Shown here: positions 1-7,308 of the stretch, one piece after another | Position numbering within the stretch: the first letter of the stretch is position 1 | Layout: every line of letters starts with the position of its first letter | Origin: Clostridia bacterium | GTDB taxonomy: Bacteria > Bacillota > Clostridia > Christensenellales > Aristaeellaceae | DNA length: 64,000 nt | Direction: 5' to 3' | Assembly (NCBI GenBank): GCA_017937655.1 | Contig: JAGBDE010000037.1 | Coordinates: 47,340-111,339 of the forward strand | Notes under the pieces: model-generated | The model's database searches: none | Seen by the model: only the letters and a program-made list of their open reading frames with translations | What the model was told of the DNA's origin: nothing | Program-made: the position numbers and the translations under genes

Positions 1-26
1 TTTCGTTTTTTTGAGAATACGTCCTC

Positions 27-55
27 TTGATAACTTGGCCACAAAGTGGTAAAAT
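27..55 (+). promoter_or_regulatory. Sigma-A promoter of the small toxin-like gene
   Basis: TTGATA (27-32), a 17-base spacer, then TAAAAT (50-55). Both hexamers are close to consensus. The predicted transcript starts near 62, about 50 bases before the ATG at 111, and runs to the terminator at 307-332. Confidence 0.7.
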
Positions 56-110
56 TGTCCTCGCAAAGGGTTCATCGTCGGTCTTCGGTCATCGGATAGG
101 AGGGAATTCG

Positions 111-197
111 ATGAAGAAGTACTGGTTTGAAATCCTTACCATCGCGATTATGTTCCTCCAGTTGCTCTTGGACGTTTACGTTTACTTTATTTTGTAA
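111..197 (+). CDS. 28-residue hydrophobic membrane peptide, putative type I toxin
   Basis: Starts MKKYWFEILTIAIM and ends VYVYFIL: a short charged N-terminus followed by one continuous hydrophobic segment, as in type I toxins (Fst, TxpA/BsrG, Hol_Tox). An AGGAGGG Shine-Dalgarno sits 7 bases before the ATG. The gene has its own promoter (27-55) and terminator (307-332). A convergent small RNA with complementary repeats lies just downstream. The toxin role is inferred from size, hydrophobicity and this RNA arrangement; no sequence match to a named toxin is claimed. It sits outside the phage lysis cassette at the left end of the prophage, a usual place for accessory genes. Confidence 0.68.
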   Translation: MKKYWFEILTIAIMFLQLLLDVYVYFIL

Positions 198-234
198 GGA
201 GGTTCTGGTTGACCCCGTTTCTTTGCGTTTGACG

Positions 235-419
235 GCTGCCACCGTTAATCGTTTACTAAATGACCGCTGATCGATCCAACCTCTCCGCATTGTGTGCCCC
301 TTGCAACAAAAAGCAGCTTAGGCTGCTTTTTGTTTTCCATTTTCAGAATAAGAAAAGACGCTTATAGCTGCCACCATAAGCGTCATCTGCAGTTGTTGAT
401 CGATCGCCTCTCCGCATTG
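235..419. repeat. Two pairs of direct repeats linking toxin mRNA and antisense RNA
   Basis: Repeat A is GCTGCCACC at 235-243 and again at 367-375. Repeat B is TGATCGATC plus CCTCTCCGCATTG at 268-292 (3-base linker) and 397-419 (1-base linker). The first copies lie in the 3' untranslated part of the rightward mRNA. The second copies are transcribed in the opposite direction, so the two RNAs can pair over about 22 + 9 bases. The A copies also fall in hairpin loops: ACGG/CCGT stem on the mRNA, GACGCTTAT/ATAAGCGTC stem on the small RNA. A loop-loop first contact is therefore possible. Confidence 0.75.
307..332. terminator. Bidirectional intrinsic terminator
   Basis: An 11-bp stem, CAAAAAGCAGC paired with GCTGCTTTTTG around the loop TTAG, with U-tracts in both directions. 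It ends the rightward toxin mRNA and would back up the leftward small RNA terminator. Confidence 0.8.
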
Positions 420-442
420 AGAAAACTTCTCACATCAACTAC
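350..442 (-). ncRNA. Putative type I antitoxin RNA (~90 nt)
   Basis: Predicted from a strong leftward promoter (449-477, start near 442) and a leftward intrinsic terminator. The terminator is the stem GACGCTTAT/ATAAGCGTC at 357-384, followed by TTTTCTTATT. The RNA carries the reverse complements of repeats A and B found in the toxin mRNA, with repeat A in its terminator loop. No open reading frame with a ribosome binding site lies in it. The layout matches the antitoxin RNA II of par/Fst loci: convergent genes, shared repeats, terminator loop contact. Confidence 0.65.
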
Positions 443-448
443 AAATTC

Positions 449-477
449 ATTATATCCATTTTGAGAAAAAAATTCAA
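449..477 (-). promoter_or_regulatory. Strong promoter of the antisense RNA
   Basis: Read leftward: TTGAAT (477-472), 17-base spacer, TATAAT (454-449). The -10 is perfect, making this stronger than the toxin promoter, as expected if the antitoxin RNA is in excess. Confidence 0.75.
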
Positions 478-521
478 GTGTCTTTTTTGTGATTTTGCTT
501 TTTTTGGGGGTAATGTCATGG

Positions 522-612
522 TATAATATCCAAGCTGTCCATTTTTCAAATGCAATATGTCAAACCCAAAACGCCGCAAAAAGAACCGCTCCGGAATCCC
601 GGAGCGGCTTTT
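522..612 (+). ncRNA. Possible ~80-nt rightward RNA
   Basis: An extended -10 (TGG then TATAAT, 522-527) with only a T-rich -35 region points rightward. A terminator-like stem with a following CTTTTCGTT lies at 586-612. Together they would give an RNA of about 80 nt with no open reading frame. The -35 is poor, so this is weak. Confidence 0.25.
586..607. terminator. Terminator of the phage late operon
   Basis: Stem CCGCTCCGG (586-594) with CCGGAGCGG (599-607), loop AATC. Read leftward it follows the holin stop at 624 and is followed by TTCTTTTTG. It ends the late transcript and can also work rightward. Confidence 0.75.
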
Positions 613-623
613 CGTTATTCCTG

Positions 624-1103
624 TCAGATGGTTTCAGGCGGCTTGGCTTCCTCGCCAATGAGCAGTTCTTCCTCCGCAAGCATAGCTTCATCCATGCCCT
701 TCTCACCGGCAAGCATCTGGGAAAGATCCAGCTTCTTCCAGGCACAGCGCAAGGCGTCCAACACCTTATCAGTATCAATGTTGTAACCCTTCTCCTGCAT
801 CTTCCGCAGAGCCAGCTTCCACTTGTCCTCACCACAAAACCGTCCCAACAGTGCCTCCGCCGTGTATACCGCACAATCTGCTGCATAAGCCAGGCCCTTT
901 TCCTCAAGCCAGGGTCTGACGTACTTTTCCAGCCAGTAGACCAGGAATGCAGCTGCAACAGCAGCCACAGCGCGGATCGCCACCGTCAGGACGGGCGTCC
1001 AGTCAAAGGCTACAGCCTCAGAGACCGCGCCCTCCGCCATGGCCATACCTATGGGCAGGCAAACCATCATGATCACCAGAAACCATACCAGATTCTTCTT
1101 CAT
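624..1103 (-). CDS. Phage holin, LLH family
   Basis: About 159 residues. An N-terminal hydrophobic segment (MKKNLVWFLVIMMVCL...) reads as a signal or first membrane helix. A second hydrophobic stretch (AVAAVAAAFLVYWLEKY, about 40-60) follows. The soluble C-terminal part has the pattern of an Ala-rich helix, then YTAEALLG, GEDKWKLALRKMQEKGYNID, typical of Holin_LLH. The start was chosen at ATG 1103 because AGGAGGAAAAGGGA lies just upstream; a longer open frame begins at 1157. It is the last gene before the late terminator. Its expected role is timed membrane permeabilisation for the endolysin at 1611-2375. Confidence 0.72.
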   Translation of the reverse strand: MKKNLVWFLVIMMVCLPIGMAMAEGAVSEAVAFDWTPVLTVAIRAVAAVAAAFLVYWLEKYVRPWLEEKGLAYAADCAVYTAEALLGRFCGEDKWKLALRKMQEKGYNIDTDKVLDALRCAWKKLDLSQMLAGEKGMDEAMLAEEELLIGEEAKPPETI

Positions 1104-1153
1104 TCCCTTTTCCTCCTTTGATTCAATAAAAAACAGGCATGAACGCCTGCTTT

Positions 1154-1606
1154 TCACGCAATAAATGAATTTTCTTTCAAGCAGTGATTGTAAATCTCCA
1201 TCACATAGGCATAGTCCGCTTCGAATACACCGTTTTCCTCGCCGGTCTTTTCCAGCAGGGCTTCGTATTTTTTGTTCAGATCAATGATGTGGGCGAACTC
1301 GTTTTTCGTGTGTTTCCTGCCGTTACGACATGAGTTCGCGAAATCAAGCACCTCCCAGCGGATCCTGTCCATCTCGTTGCGTTGAATATCTTTGCCCTGT
1401 TCCTTTACCAGCTTGTCCAGGTTCTTCACCTCGGTCATCACCTCAGCGGTCATCTTTCGCCCAATCCAGCGGAAGAGTGCCGTTATGGGGTTGCACTTGA
1501 ATATGGGCGTCACCTCGATGATGCTTGTCACAATCAGGCTGGTAATCGCCCAATGGTCAAGAATGAAATCCACAATCCCGTGGATCGTCATTTGCACTTC
1601 ATCCAC
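1154..1606 (-). CDS. Phage lysis-cassette membrane protein
   Basis: About 150 residues from a GTG at 1606 that has AGGGGG 7 bases upstream and lies 4 bases after the endolysin stop. One N-terminal hydrophobic segment (HWAITSLIVTSIIEV) precedes TPIFKCNP and a charged, helical C-terminal half with MDRIRWEVLDFANSCRNG and KNEFAHIIDLNKKYEALLE. Proteins of this design are often found beside endolysins in Clostridia prophages. The function is not established; a second holin or holin regulator is possible. It lies between the endolysin and LLH holin genes. Confidence 0.6.
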   Translation of the reverse strand: MDEVQMTIHGIVDFILDHWAITSLIVTSIIEVTPIFKCNPITALFRWIGRKMTAEVMTEVKNLDKLVKEQGKDIQRNEMDRIRWEVLDFANSCRNGRKHTKNEFAHIIDLNKKYEALLEKTGEENGVFEADYAYVMEIYNHCLKENSFIA

Positions 1607-1610
1607 ATCT

Positions 1611-2375
1611 TCACCCCCTTGCAAGGGCGTCCAAAAGCGCATCGTACAGCTTTTCGGCATCGCTTCTGGGCAGAAGAATGCTCACAGCTTCTCCATCCTC
1701 AATCTGGCATTGCTCTGCCGTTTGCAAAAACTCAGCCATCATGTATCCGTGCATGCCTTGGTACTCAACCGTGGCCCAGCCCTCCGCCTGTGCCAATACC
1801 TGTACCGTCGCACCAAGAGGAACCTTGTAAAGCGTTTCCGCTTTGTCAGACGGGCTTTTCCGCAGACGCACCATGTTTCCGCTCTGTGCAATGACCAAAG
1901 CAAGCGCTGCAGTTGTCCCGGCCTCAATCTGGCCATAGTCCACCTGTTTCAGGTACCCAACACCGCACCAGGAACCGTCCAGCTTGGAGCGCACAAATCC
2001 GGTTTGGGTGCTCTGTGCATTCAACACGCTGCCATCCTCATCCACCAAACCGATGTGGTAATAGTCATTCAGATCTCCGTTGTAGTGCTTTCCGCCGGGC
2101 TGATAGCTCTCCGGCAGGGCATATCCCTGCTGGCCCGGCATACGTCGCTTAAAAGCTGCCATACCAGGCTTCCATTGGTCAATGGGCAGAAGTTCGCGGA
2201 TCTCCGTGCGAAGGATACGGTTGGAACCATGATAAATGCTTTTCCCATGCTGACCAAAACTCCACACAAAGGCCCCGGAGCAATCCACTGCCCCGGGGCT
2301 GCTGGAACTCATAACGTATTCCCATTTTTCTTTCAGCATCCGCTGAAAATCTGCAAGCAAATCTTTGCTGGTCAT
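1611..2375 (-). CDS. Endolysin: NlpC/P60 peptidase with SH3b domain
   Basis: About 254 residues. The N-terminal NlpC/P60 domain has the catalytic cysteine in AVDCSGAFVWSF (Cys32) and the histidine in NDYYHIGLV (His107). A bacterial SH3 domain follows (about 165-215: MVRLRKSPSD, VPLGATVQVLAQAEGWATV). The enzyme is expected to cut peptide stems of peptidoglycan at the end of the lytic cycle. There is no signal peptide, so release should depend on a holin. Start 2375 was chosen because GAGGAG lies 8 bases upstream; ATG 2381 and GTG 2384 are too close to that site. Confidence 0.88.
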   Translation of the reverse strand: MTSKDLLADFQRMLKEKWEYVMSSSSPGAVDCSGAFVWSFGQHGKSIYHGSNRILRTEIRELLPIDQWKPGMAAFKRRMPGQQGYALPESYQPGGKHYNGDLNDYYHIGLVDEDGSVLNAQSTQTGFVRSKLDGSWCGVGYLKQVDYGQIEAGTTAALALVIAQSGNMVRLRKSPSDKAETLYKVPLGATVQVLAQAEGWATVEYQGMHGYMMAEFLQTAEQCQIEDGEAVSILLPRSDAEKLYDALLDALARG

Positions 2376-2380
2376 GGTCA

Positions 2381-2560
2381 TCACTCCTCAATGATTCCGT
2401 ACTTTTGAAGAATTGCCGCGCAGGTTTCATCCTTCATCAGGTTTTTGATCTGGCCAGGGGGCAAGGCATTCAGCAGTGTCATCAGGTCAGCGGCCTTTTC
2501 GTCAGCCTGTGCACGCTTTTTGTTGTATGCCAGCACCCTCTCTTTCCAGGGGTTAGGCAT
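2381..2560 (-). CDS. Small phage protein upstream of the endolysin
   Basis: 59 residues, MPNPWKERVLAYNKKRAQ... ending YGIIEE, with a helical middle (ADLMTLLNALPPGQIKNLMK). It overlaps the gene upstream by 8 bases and its stop overlaps the endolysin start region, so it fits tightly in the late operon. In Gram-positive phages this slot often holds an XkdX-like small protein after the tail fibre, but the sequence does not clearly match that family. No function is assigned. Confidence 0.6.
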   Translation of the reverse strand: MPNPWKERVLAYNKKRAQADEKAADLMTLLNALPPGQIKNLMKDETCAAILQKYGIIEE

Positions 2561-2945
2561 TTTCAGTCACCTCTTCCTCCGTTTCTCCGGACAGTAGCAG
2601 CTCCAATGCTTCTTTCAGCTGCTGGTTTTCAGTTTCCAGCGTCTTCACCCGGCGTTCAAGCGTAGGGGAAGTTTCTCCCTGCTCGGGCACATCGGCATCC
2701 ATTTCGGCTGATGTGCGCTCCATAGCCTTGCCGTCTGCCAGCTTATAGCGGTAGATTCCACGATCATCCATGATCGGCTTCGGGAAGTAGTTCCCCTGTG
2801 CATGGTGGTACTTATCTCCATAGCCGCTGTCAATCTCCGTCCAGCCGCTTGTGTCGGTTAGAAATGCGCTTGAATTGATGTCGATAACCCGGTTTTCCTT
2901 GTCGATTTGAATAAAAACTAAATACGTTGCCATTACAGACTCCAT
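2553..2945 (-). CDS. Tail-fibre-associated protein with C-terminal coiled coil
   Basis: About 130 residues. The N-terminal part (YLVFIQIDKENRVIDINSSAF, WTEIDSGYGDKYHHAQGNYF) belongs to a common type of short proteins next to tail fibres in Clostridia phages. The C-terminal part (TLERRVKTLETENQQLKEALELL) is a heptad coiled coil, and the protein ends in an acidic tail. It probably binds the fibre or acts in its assembly; this is inferred from position. ATG 2945 and ATG 2933 are both possible starts. Confidence 0.6.
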   Translation of the reverse strand: MESVMATYLVFIQIDKENRVIDINSSAFLTDTSGWTEIDSGYGDKYHHAQGNYFPKPIMDDRGIYRYKLADGKAMERTSAEMDADVPEQGETSPTLERRVKTLETENQQLKEALELLLSGETEEEVTENA

Positions 2946-2961
2946 TTATCCTTCCCCCTTG

Positions 2962-3996
2962 TTAAAGATCTTCCGACACGGAAATGTCCAAATCAGGCAC
3001 GACGCAAGAACACGAAGCGGTTTCACTACAGCTAAAACGCAATTTTACGCCGTTGCTGGAATGCAATGCGCCGATATATGTCAGCGCCAAATACCCTGCG
3101 TGATAATAGGCCCAAGCGGTTCCCGAGTTAATCACGACGGTTGGATTCACTTTCCCGCGCATGGTTGTCGGTAGAGGAACTTCTACAACACACGATGTGC
3201 CAGCAATAACACCGTAACCCATTGTCCCTTTTACGCGATTATATATTCTCTGACATTCCGCCAGCTCCACCGCATACACTTTCGGCACATAGCGAAGTTG
3301 ATCGGCTGTATATACACCTCTGAAAAGGCCGACATGTTTAATTGGTAACCTGCCCGCGGAATTGGCAATGTAAACGAATTTTTCGCCGTTATTGGTGACG
3401 CTATACCCACTGTCGCCTAATGGTGTATATGCCTCAGTCAGCTTTGTGCAATGAGCCGCACCGTCGCTTGTCCAGATGATGACCGTATAATCGCTACCGT
3501 CAGTAACGTCGCACCGAATCGGTTTTTGATACACGACGCTTCCAATTCCAAAAGAAAGACCCGCTCCGCCATTAAAGCTCAGCGTATCGGCTGTGTTGTT
3601 GTAAATCCATCTGTCAAGAGCGTATGTGATTGCGCCGTGAAGGCCTCCAAGCCCCTCTTGATAAACGGGGTCTGTCCAGTTGCTGTTGTCGAAGAAGTTT
3701 TCCAGTGTAAGATAGTATTCAGGCGGTTTTCTATCAAGACACAACGCGTTGGCTGCGGTGCCGTTCTCAGCATACGCCTGCATTTCTTCGGTGACTTTTT
3801 CCAATCCTTTTTCCAGCTTGTTCATGTTAGAGGCATTCATCGGTGTACCCTGCTGCATTACCTCACCCTCGCTTGGGAATTGTGTTACTGTTCCATCTTC
3901 GTTTTCAACCATTGTGTAGGTTCGCGGTTTCTCTACAATGTGATCCTTCCACACCGTAGGTTCATAAATCGTAACTGGTTTATTGTCAGGCATCAT
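2962..3996 (-). CDS. Phage tail fibre protein
   Basis: 344 residues. The N-terminal ~90 residues (TIYEPTVWKDHIVEKPRTYTMVENEDGTVT, GTPMNASNMNKLEKGL) are the baseplate-attaching type found on many Firmicutes fibres. The middle includes an ELAECQRIYNRVKG segment seen in many fibre tips, and the C-terminal part is beta-rich (tip or adhesin). It follows the P2 I-like gene, the normal place for the H-type fibre. The window shows no dedicated fibre chaperone beyond the small protein downstream. It should determine host binding. Confidence 0.72.
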   Translation of the reverse strand: MMPDNKPVTIYEPTVWKDHIVEKPRTYTMVENEDGTVTQFPSEGEVMQQGTPMNASNMNKLEKGLEKVTEEMQAYAENGTAANALCLDRKPPEYYLTLENFFDNSNWTDPVYQEGLGGLHGAITYALDRWIYNNTADTLSFNGGAGLSFGIGSVVYQKPIRCDVTDGSDYTVIIWTSDGAAHCTKLTEAYTPLGDSGYSVTNNGEKFVYIANSAGRLPIKHVGLFRGVYTADQLRYVPKVYAVELAECQRIYNRVKGTMGYGVIAGTSCVVEVPLPTTMRGKVNPTVVINSGTAWAYYHAGYLALTYIGALHSSNGVKLRFSCSETASCSCVVPDLDISVSEDL

Positions 3997-4309
3997 TTAC
4001 CCCACCTTCGCTTTGGATAGTAAAAAAAAGTCGATAGCTTATTCCTATGATCCCTACATTATTAACAATATTGGTTTTCTCACGGGCAAGCAGTTGGCCC
4101 GCCTTGTTGTATACCTTTATTTCTGTTATAGGCTCTCGCTTGTCGCCCGGCGTGCTGAGCAAAAACGAAGCCGTCACCCTACCATCTTCCAACACTCTGG
4201 CTGTGGTAACCGTGGCGGTATATTCTTGTCCACCTCTGAGGTACACAGCATAGGAAATTTCACTTTTCAGCCTGTCTCGTAGTGCCGTAAGCAGCTCTTC
4301 GGTTATCAT
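3986..4309 (-). CDS. Phage baseplate/fibre-region protein, unknown
   Basis: 107 residues with no motif I recognise. It starts MITEELLTALRDRLKSEI, then beta-strand-rich sequence (YAVYLRGGQEYTATVTTARV, REPITEIKVYNKAGQLLA). GGGAGA precedes the ATG. Its last 11 bases overlap the tail fibre gene, and it lies between the I-like and fibre genes, so a structural or fibre-attachment role is likely. Confidence 0.55.
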   Translation of the reverse strand: MITEELLTALRDRLKSEISYAVYLRGGQEYTATVTTARVLEDGRVTASFLLSTPGDKREPITEIKVYNKAGQLLAREKTNIVNNVGIIGISYRLFFTIQSEGGVNDA

Positions 4310-4328
4310 CTTGTTCTCTCCCTTCCGC

Positions 4329-4898
4329 TCACATTTCCGGCCACTGGCCGCTTAGCAACTCGCCACAAAGCGGGGCCCTCAACTGTGCTGCCATTTCTCC
4401 GTTCATCTCCACACTCATTTTTTCGTATCCACCCACGCTCACCTCGTCCAGCACGCTTCTCACGTTCTTTGCCGCCGCTACGGCTTTCTCTACCCATGCA
4501 GCGTTTTTTTCGTTCCACTCGCCCGTTACCGTCACCCGGAAATGGAAGGGCTCGCCGCCATAGTCCCAGCTTTCCTCCAGCTGTACGCTGTCAAAATAGC
4601 CTTCCAGAAAGTCGTATATGGCTTTGGGCGTGCCAAGGTACGAAAAAAGCGGTGTCGCCTTGGCAATCCATCGTCTTTTCGCCTCTACGTCCGCATTGTA
4701 GTCGTACAGTATGCCAAGCTCCCATGCCATCTCGTCCAGCCGCCACTCGGGCATTGCGTTCACGTCGGTCATCAGTCGCAGGCTTTCCTGTACCTTCTCC
4801 CGCATCAGCTTCATTCCGGCATAAAACCCCTCCGCCACGGCCCGTCCGTTGCGGTCGCTCAGCAGAAAGGCGGGAAACAGCTTGCTCATCTCATTCAT
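4329..4898 (-). CDS. Baseplate protein, P2 gpI-like
   Basis: 189 residues. The helical pattern SKLFPAFLLSDRNGRAVAEGFYAG, WRLDEMAWELGILYDYNADVEAKRRWI and GTPKAIYDFLEGYFD is that of the P2 gpI tail protein family, which links the baseplate wedge and the fibre. It overlaps the baseplate J gene by 4 bases (ATGA), giving the P2 order J-I-fibre. Confidence 0.75.
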   Translation of the reverse strand: MNEMSKLFPAFLLSDRNGRAVAEGFYAGMKLMREKVQESLRLMTDVNAMPEWRLDEMAWELGILYDYNADVEAKRRWIAKATPLFSYLGTPKAIYDFLEGYFDSVQLEESWDYGGEPFHFRVTVTGEWNEKNAAWVEKAVAAAKNVRSVLDEVSVGGYEKMSVEMNGEMAAQLRAPLCGELLSGQWPEM

Positions 4899-5992
4899 GC
4901 TGTCACCACCTCAAGGGTTATCTCACCTGCAAGGCAGGCGTTTTCCGGGATGGGCGTATATTCCACCGCACCGCCGTTCATATGGCTGCCCTCCGCCCAC
5001 GTTACGCGGGCTGCACCGGCCTGATACAGCATCGCCATCAGCTTGTCGGGGTTAAAGGCAAGGCCTATCTGCCTGTCCTGCCACTTTCGGTATTCCTCCA
5101 TGGCTGCCTGCGCCGCCTTGTTCAGGTTTTCTCCCTCCCCGGCGGTCACCTGTACATTCAGCCCATAGGGAATAACCTCCGCGGCAAGTACCTGCACCGT
5201 GTCCGTCAGGGGACGCACATCCTCCGCATTCAGTTTTGCGGTCACTTCTGCCAGCAAAGCCTCGCTACCCGCATCCTCTTCCATTACAAGATAAACGCCC
5301 ACCACGCCCGCACCAAGGTTCAGGGCCTTAGCATCCACAATCTGGGTGGAAACGCTCATAGCAAGGTTTTCGTACATCTGCGCGGGGCCTGCTGTGGTGC
5401 TGGCCAGTCCATAATTGCGGATCCTCTCCCGGTAGCTTTCATCGTCTTCCCGATCCACGCCGCCGGAGGCATCCTCCGTGGTGTAAATGCCAATCACCGC
5501 AGGACAGGAAAGCGTCAGCTGCATCTGCGTCCCTGCCGTAAGGCCGTTTCCCGCCTTCCCTGCATCCCGGCAGATAATAGAGGCTTCCACTTCCTGCCCT
5601 GCGCCGGTCACGTATACCGTACTGTCCAGCAGGTACAGCTTCTGCCCGTCGGCGGTCATTGCGCTTCCCGCCTCAATCTCCCTTTCCACCCCATCGGCGG
5701 CAAAGGTCATCTTTACCCGGCAGCGGGCGGGTTGCGCCTCAATACGTGTGCAAAATTTTCTTTCTCCGCAAAGGTCAAGGTAATCCCGCACTGCGTATCT
5801 GAGGTTGAACATCCTAAGAGCATTGTCCACCCCGGCAAACACCTGCATAATCATGGCCTGCACGCCACGCAAAAGCATCTCCTTCTCATCCCCAGGGTAT
5901 AGGACGTCTCCTCCTTTTTCCGAGTACGCCAGCATCATGGCCGCCCAAATTTCTTCCGGATCATAGGATAAATAATGAGTCTCGCTGTCCAT
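4895..5992 (-). CDS. Baseplate wedge protein J (gp47-like)
   Basis: 365 residues from ATG 5992, which has GGAGGAGAAGAA directly before it; the open frame extends further to 6064. Features of the Baseplate_J family: an N-terminal helical region ending RYAVRDYLDLCGERKF, the middle VYVTGAGQEVEASIICRDAGKAGNGLTAG split by GKAGN, and DRESYRERI-like DDESYRERIRNY. It forms the wedge arms of the contractile-tail baseplate. It follows gp25 and precedes I, as in P2. Confidence 0.85.
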   Translation of the reverse strand: MDSETHYLSYDPEEIWAAMMLAYSEKGGDVLYPGDEKEMLLRGVQAMIMQVFAGVDNALRMFNLRYAVRDYLDLCGERKFCTRIEAQPARCRVKMTFAADGVEREIEAGSAMTADGQKLYLLDSTVYVTGAGQEVEASIICRDAGKAGNGLTAGTQMQLTLSCPAVIGIYTTEDASGGVDREDDESYRERIRNYGLASTTAGPAQMYENLAMSVSTQIVDAKALNLGAGVVGVYLVMEEDAGSEALLAEVTAKLNAEDVRPLTDTVQVLAAEVIPYGLNVQVTAGEGENLNKAAQAAMEEYRKWQDRQIGLAFNPDKLMAMLYQAGAARVTWAEGSHMNGGAVEYTPIPENACLAGEITLEVVTA

Positions 5993-6047
5993 TTCTTCTC
6001 CTCCCTTCCTTTGTTTGCAATAGAAAAGGAGCAAGGCGGTCTCCGCC

Positions 6048-6359
6048 TTACTCCTCCACTTCAATCAACACTCTGAGAAGTGTCTCGCCTGTGTCCCTAA
6101 TGCTTGCTTCCGCCTTCACCACTTCTACCGCCGGTTCCCAAATCATCACCCTGTCCAGTTCAGGAAGAAGTCTTTCGTTCAGCTCCGGAAGAGGAAGGTC
6201 AAAAAGCTCCGGGTCAAACCCTCTGCTTCGGTCGTAGGGAACTTCCCCTCGCTTTGCCATTATGAGGTTCTTTGCGTTCTGCACCACTCGCGCAGTCGCC
6301 TCGCCACATTCCTCAAAGGGAATATCGACGGGCTCGTTTGTTATCCAGTACTGTGCCAT
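6048..6359 (-). CDS. Baseplate wedge protein, gp25/gpW-like
   Basis: 103 residues from ATG 6359 (GGAGGG 8 bases upstream). Short beta/alpha protein with VVQNAKNLIMAKRGEVPYDRSRGFDPELF, the characteristic stretch of T4 gp25/P2 W family proteins, and a C-terminal strand-rich part ending TLLRVLIEVEE. It is directly upstream of J, as expected for the baseplate module. Confidence 0.75.
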   Translation of the reverse strand: MAQYWITNEPVDIPFEECGEATARVVQNAKNLIMAKRGEVPYDRSRGFDPELFDLPLPELNERLLPELDRVMIWEPAVEVVKAEASIRDTGETLLRVLIEVEE

Positions 6360-6379
6360 ATTTCCCTCCGGACTCAACG

Positions 6380-7075
6380 TCATTTACTCGTTTTTGGGGT
6401 TTTGCGGCTGTTGATGTTTGTGTTTTTTCTGCCGGTACTTTGCAACGAGCTTACTTGTTGAACCCTGTTCAAAAATGTTGTTCCTGTCGCGTTCTTTTTT
6501 TCAGCTGCATTTGTAACAGAAGCTCCACTGCCAAACAGCGTATTCGTCAGTTTACTGACTGCACTCGTTGTCAACCCGGAAGTGGAAATACTTTTTTGGG
6601 CAGCATTTGTCACTTTGTCCCACCAGTTTGTATCGCCTCCGGATTTTTTCCCCGAGGTAGATATCGCAGGAGTGTTATCACCTTTTGTACATTGTTTCAT
6701 CTTCAGCTGCACGTTGCAGCTTATCCACTGTCCCAATGTACTCATGGCCACATCCTCAATCCCCGCCTCTACCAGCATCAGTTGGCAGGGCAGTAACTTT
6801 TCTCCCCCAAGGTAGAAGTAACTGCTCTCCCCTCTACCGGCTTCCTCCACCAGCTTCATGGCTTCTTCCTTCACCTTGCACCCAAGGTAAGCGTTCAGTT
6901 CCACCGTCATCCCCACTTCATAGGGCTTCCCGTTTTTCCGGCTCACATACTTTTCGCCGTTGCCAGTCTTCTCTTCGGTCTCACTGCTGCCCTTAATGCT
7001 CAGGTCGCTAAAGCTCTGTATCAGCGTCGGCGTCACCACAAAGCGGTGTCCGTTCCAACTTCCAATCTCAGCCAT
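6380..7075 (-). CDS. Tail protein, gpU-like
   Basis: 231 residues. The N-terminal ~150 residues (IGSWNGHRFVVTPTLIQSFSD, ELNAYLGCKVKEEAM, YFYLGGEKLLPCQLMLVEAG, STLGQWISCNVQLKMKQ) have the strand pattern of P2 gpU-type proteins. The C-terminal ~80 residues are Ser/Thr/Asn-rich and probably disordered. The order tape measure-X-U matches P2-like tails. Family assignment is by pattern and position. Confidence 0.6.
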   Translation of the reverse strand: MAEIGSWNGHRFVVTPTLIQSFSDLSIKGSSETEEKTGNGEKYVSRKNGKPYEVGMTVELNAYLGCKVKEEAMKLVEEAGRGESSYFYLGGEKLLPCQLMLVEAGIEDVAMSTLGQWISCNVQLKMKQCTKGDNTPAISTSGKKSGGDTNWWDKVTNAAQKSISTSGLTTSAVSKLTNTLFGSGASVTNAAEKKNATGTTFLNRVQQVSSLQSTGRKNTNINSRKTPKTSK

Positions 7076-7092
7076 ATTCCCTCACCTCCTTC

Positions 7093-7308
7093 TCACATCC
7101 TCCACGGTGCAGCCTCCGCCCCGGAAGTTTCCGGTGCCATCACTGGCAGCCGTACCAGCTCACCACCTTCAAAAAAGGTTTTCCATACCAGTTCCGGGTT
7201 AAAGCTCATCAGCTCCGCAGCGTATTTTTCATTTCCGTACACCATCAGGGCAATTTCGTCAAAGGTCTCACCCGCGCTGCACGGCCATACATATCCGCTG
7301 TATTCCAT
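7093..7308 (-). CDS. Tail protein X, LysM-like
   Basis: 71 residues. The segment SAGETFDEIALMVYGNEKYAAELMSFNPEL is a LysM-type repeat, as in P2 gpX. Its ATG overlaps the tape measure stop (TGATG), so the two are translationally coupled. It probably sits at the tip of the tail tube or hub. The function is inferred from P2 synteny. Confidence 0.75.
   Translation of the reverse strand: MEYSGYVWPCSAGETFDEIALMVYGNEKYAAELMSFNPELVWKTFFEGGELVRLPVMAPETSGAEAAPWRM

Noticed and set aside
1..600. Left attachment site
   Set aside because: I looked for sequence shared with 43370-43400 and found none. Serine integrase cores can be only a few bases, so the site cannot be placed from this window.
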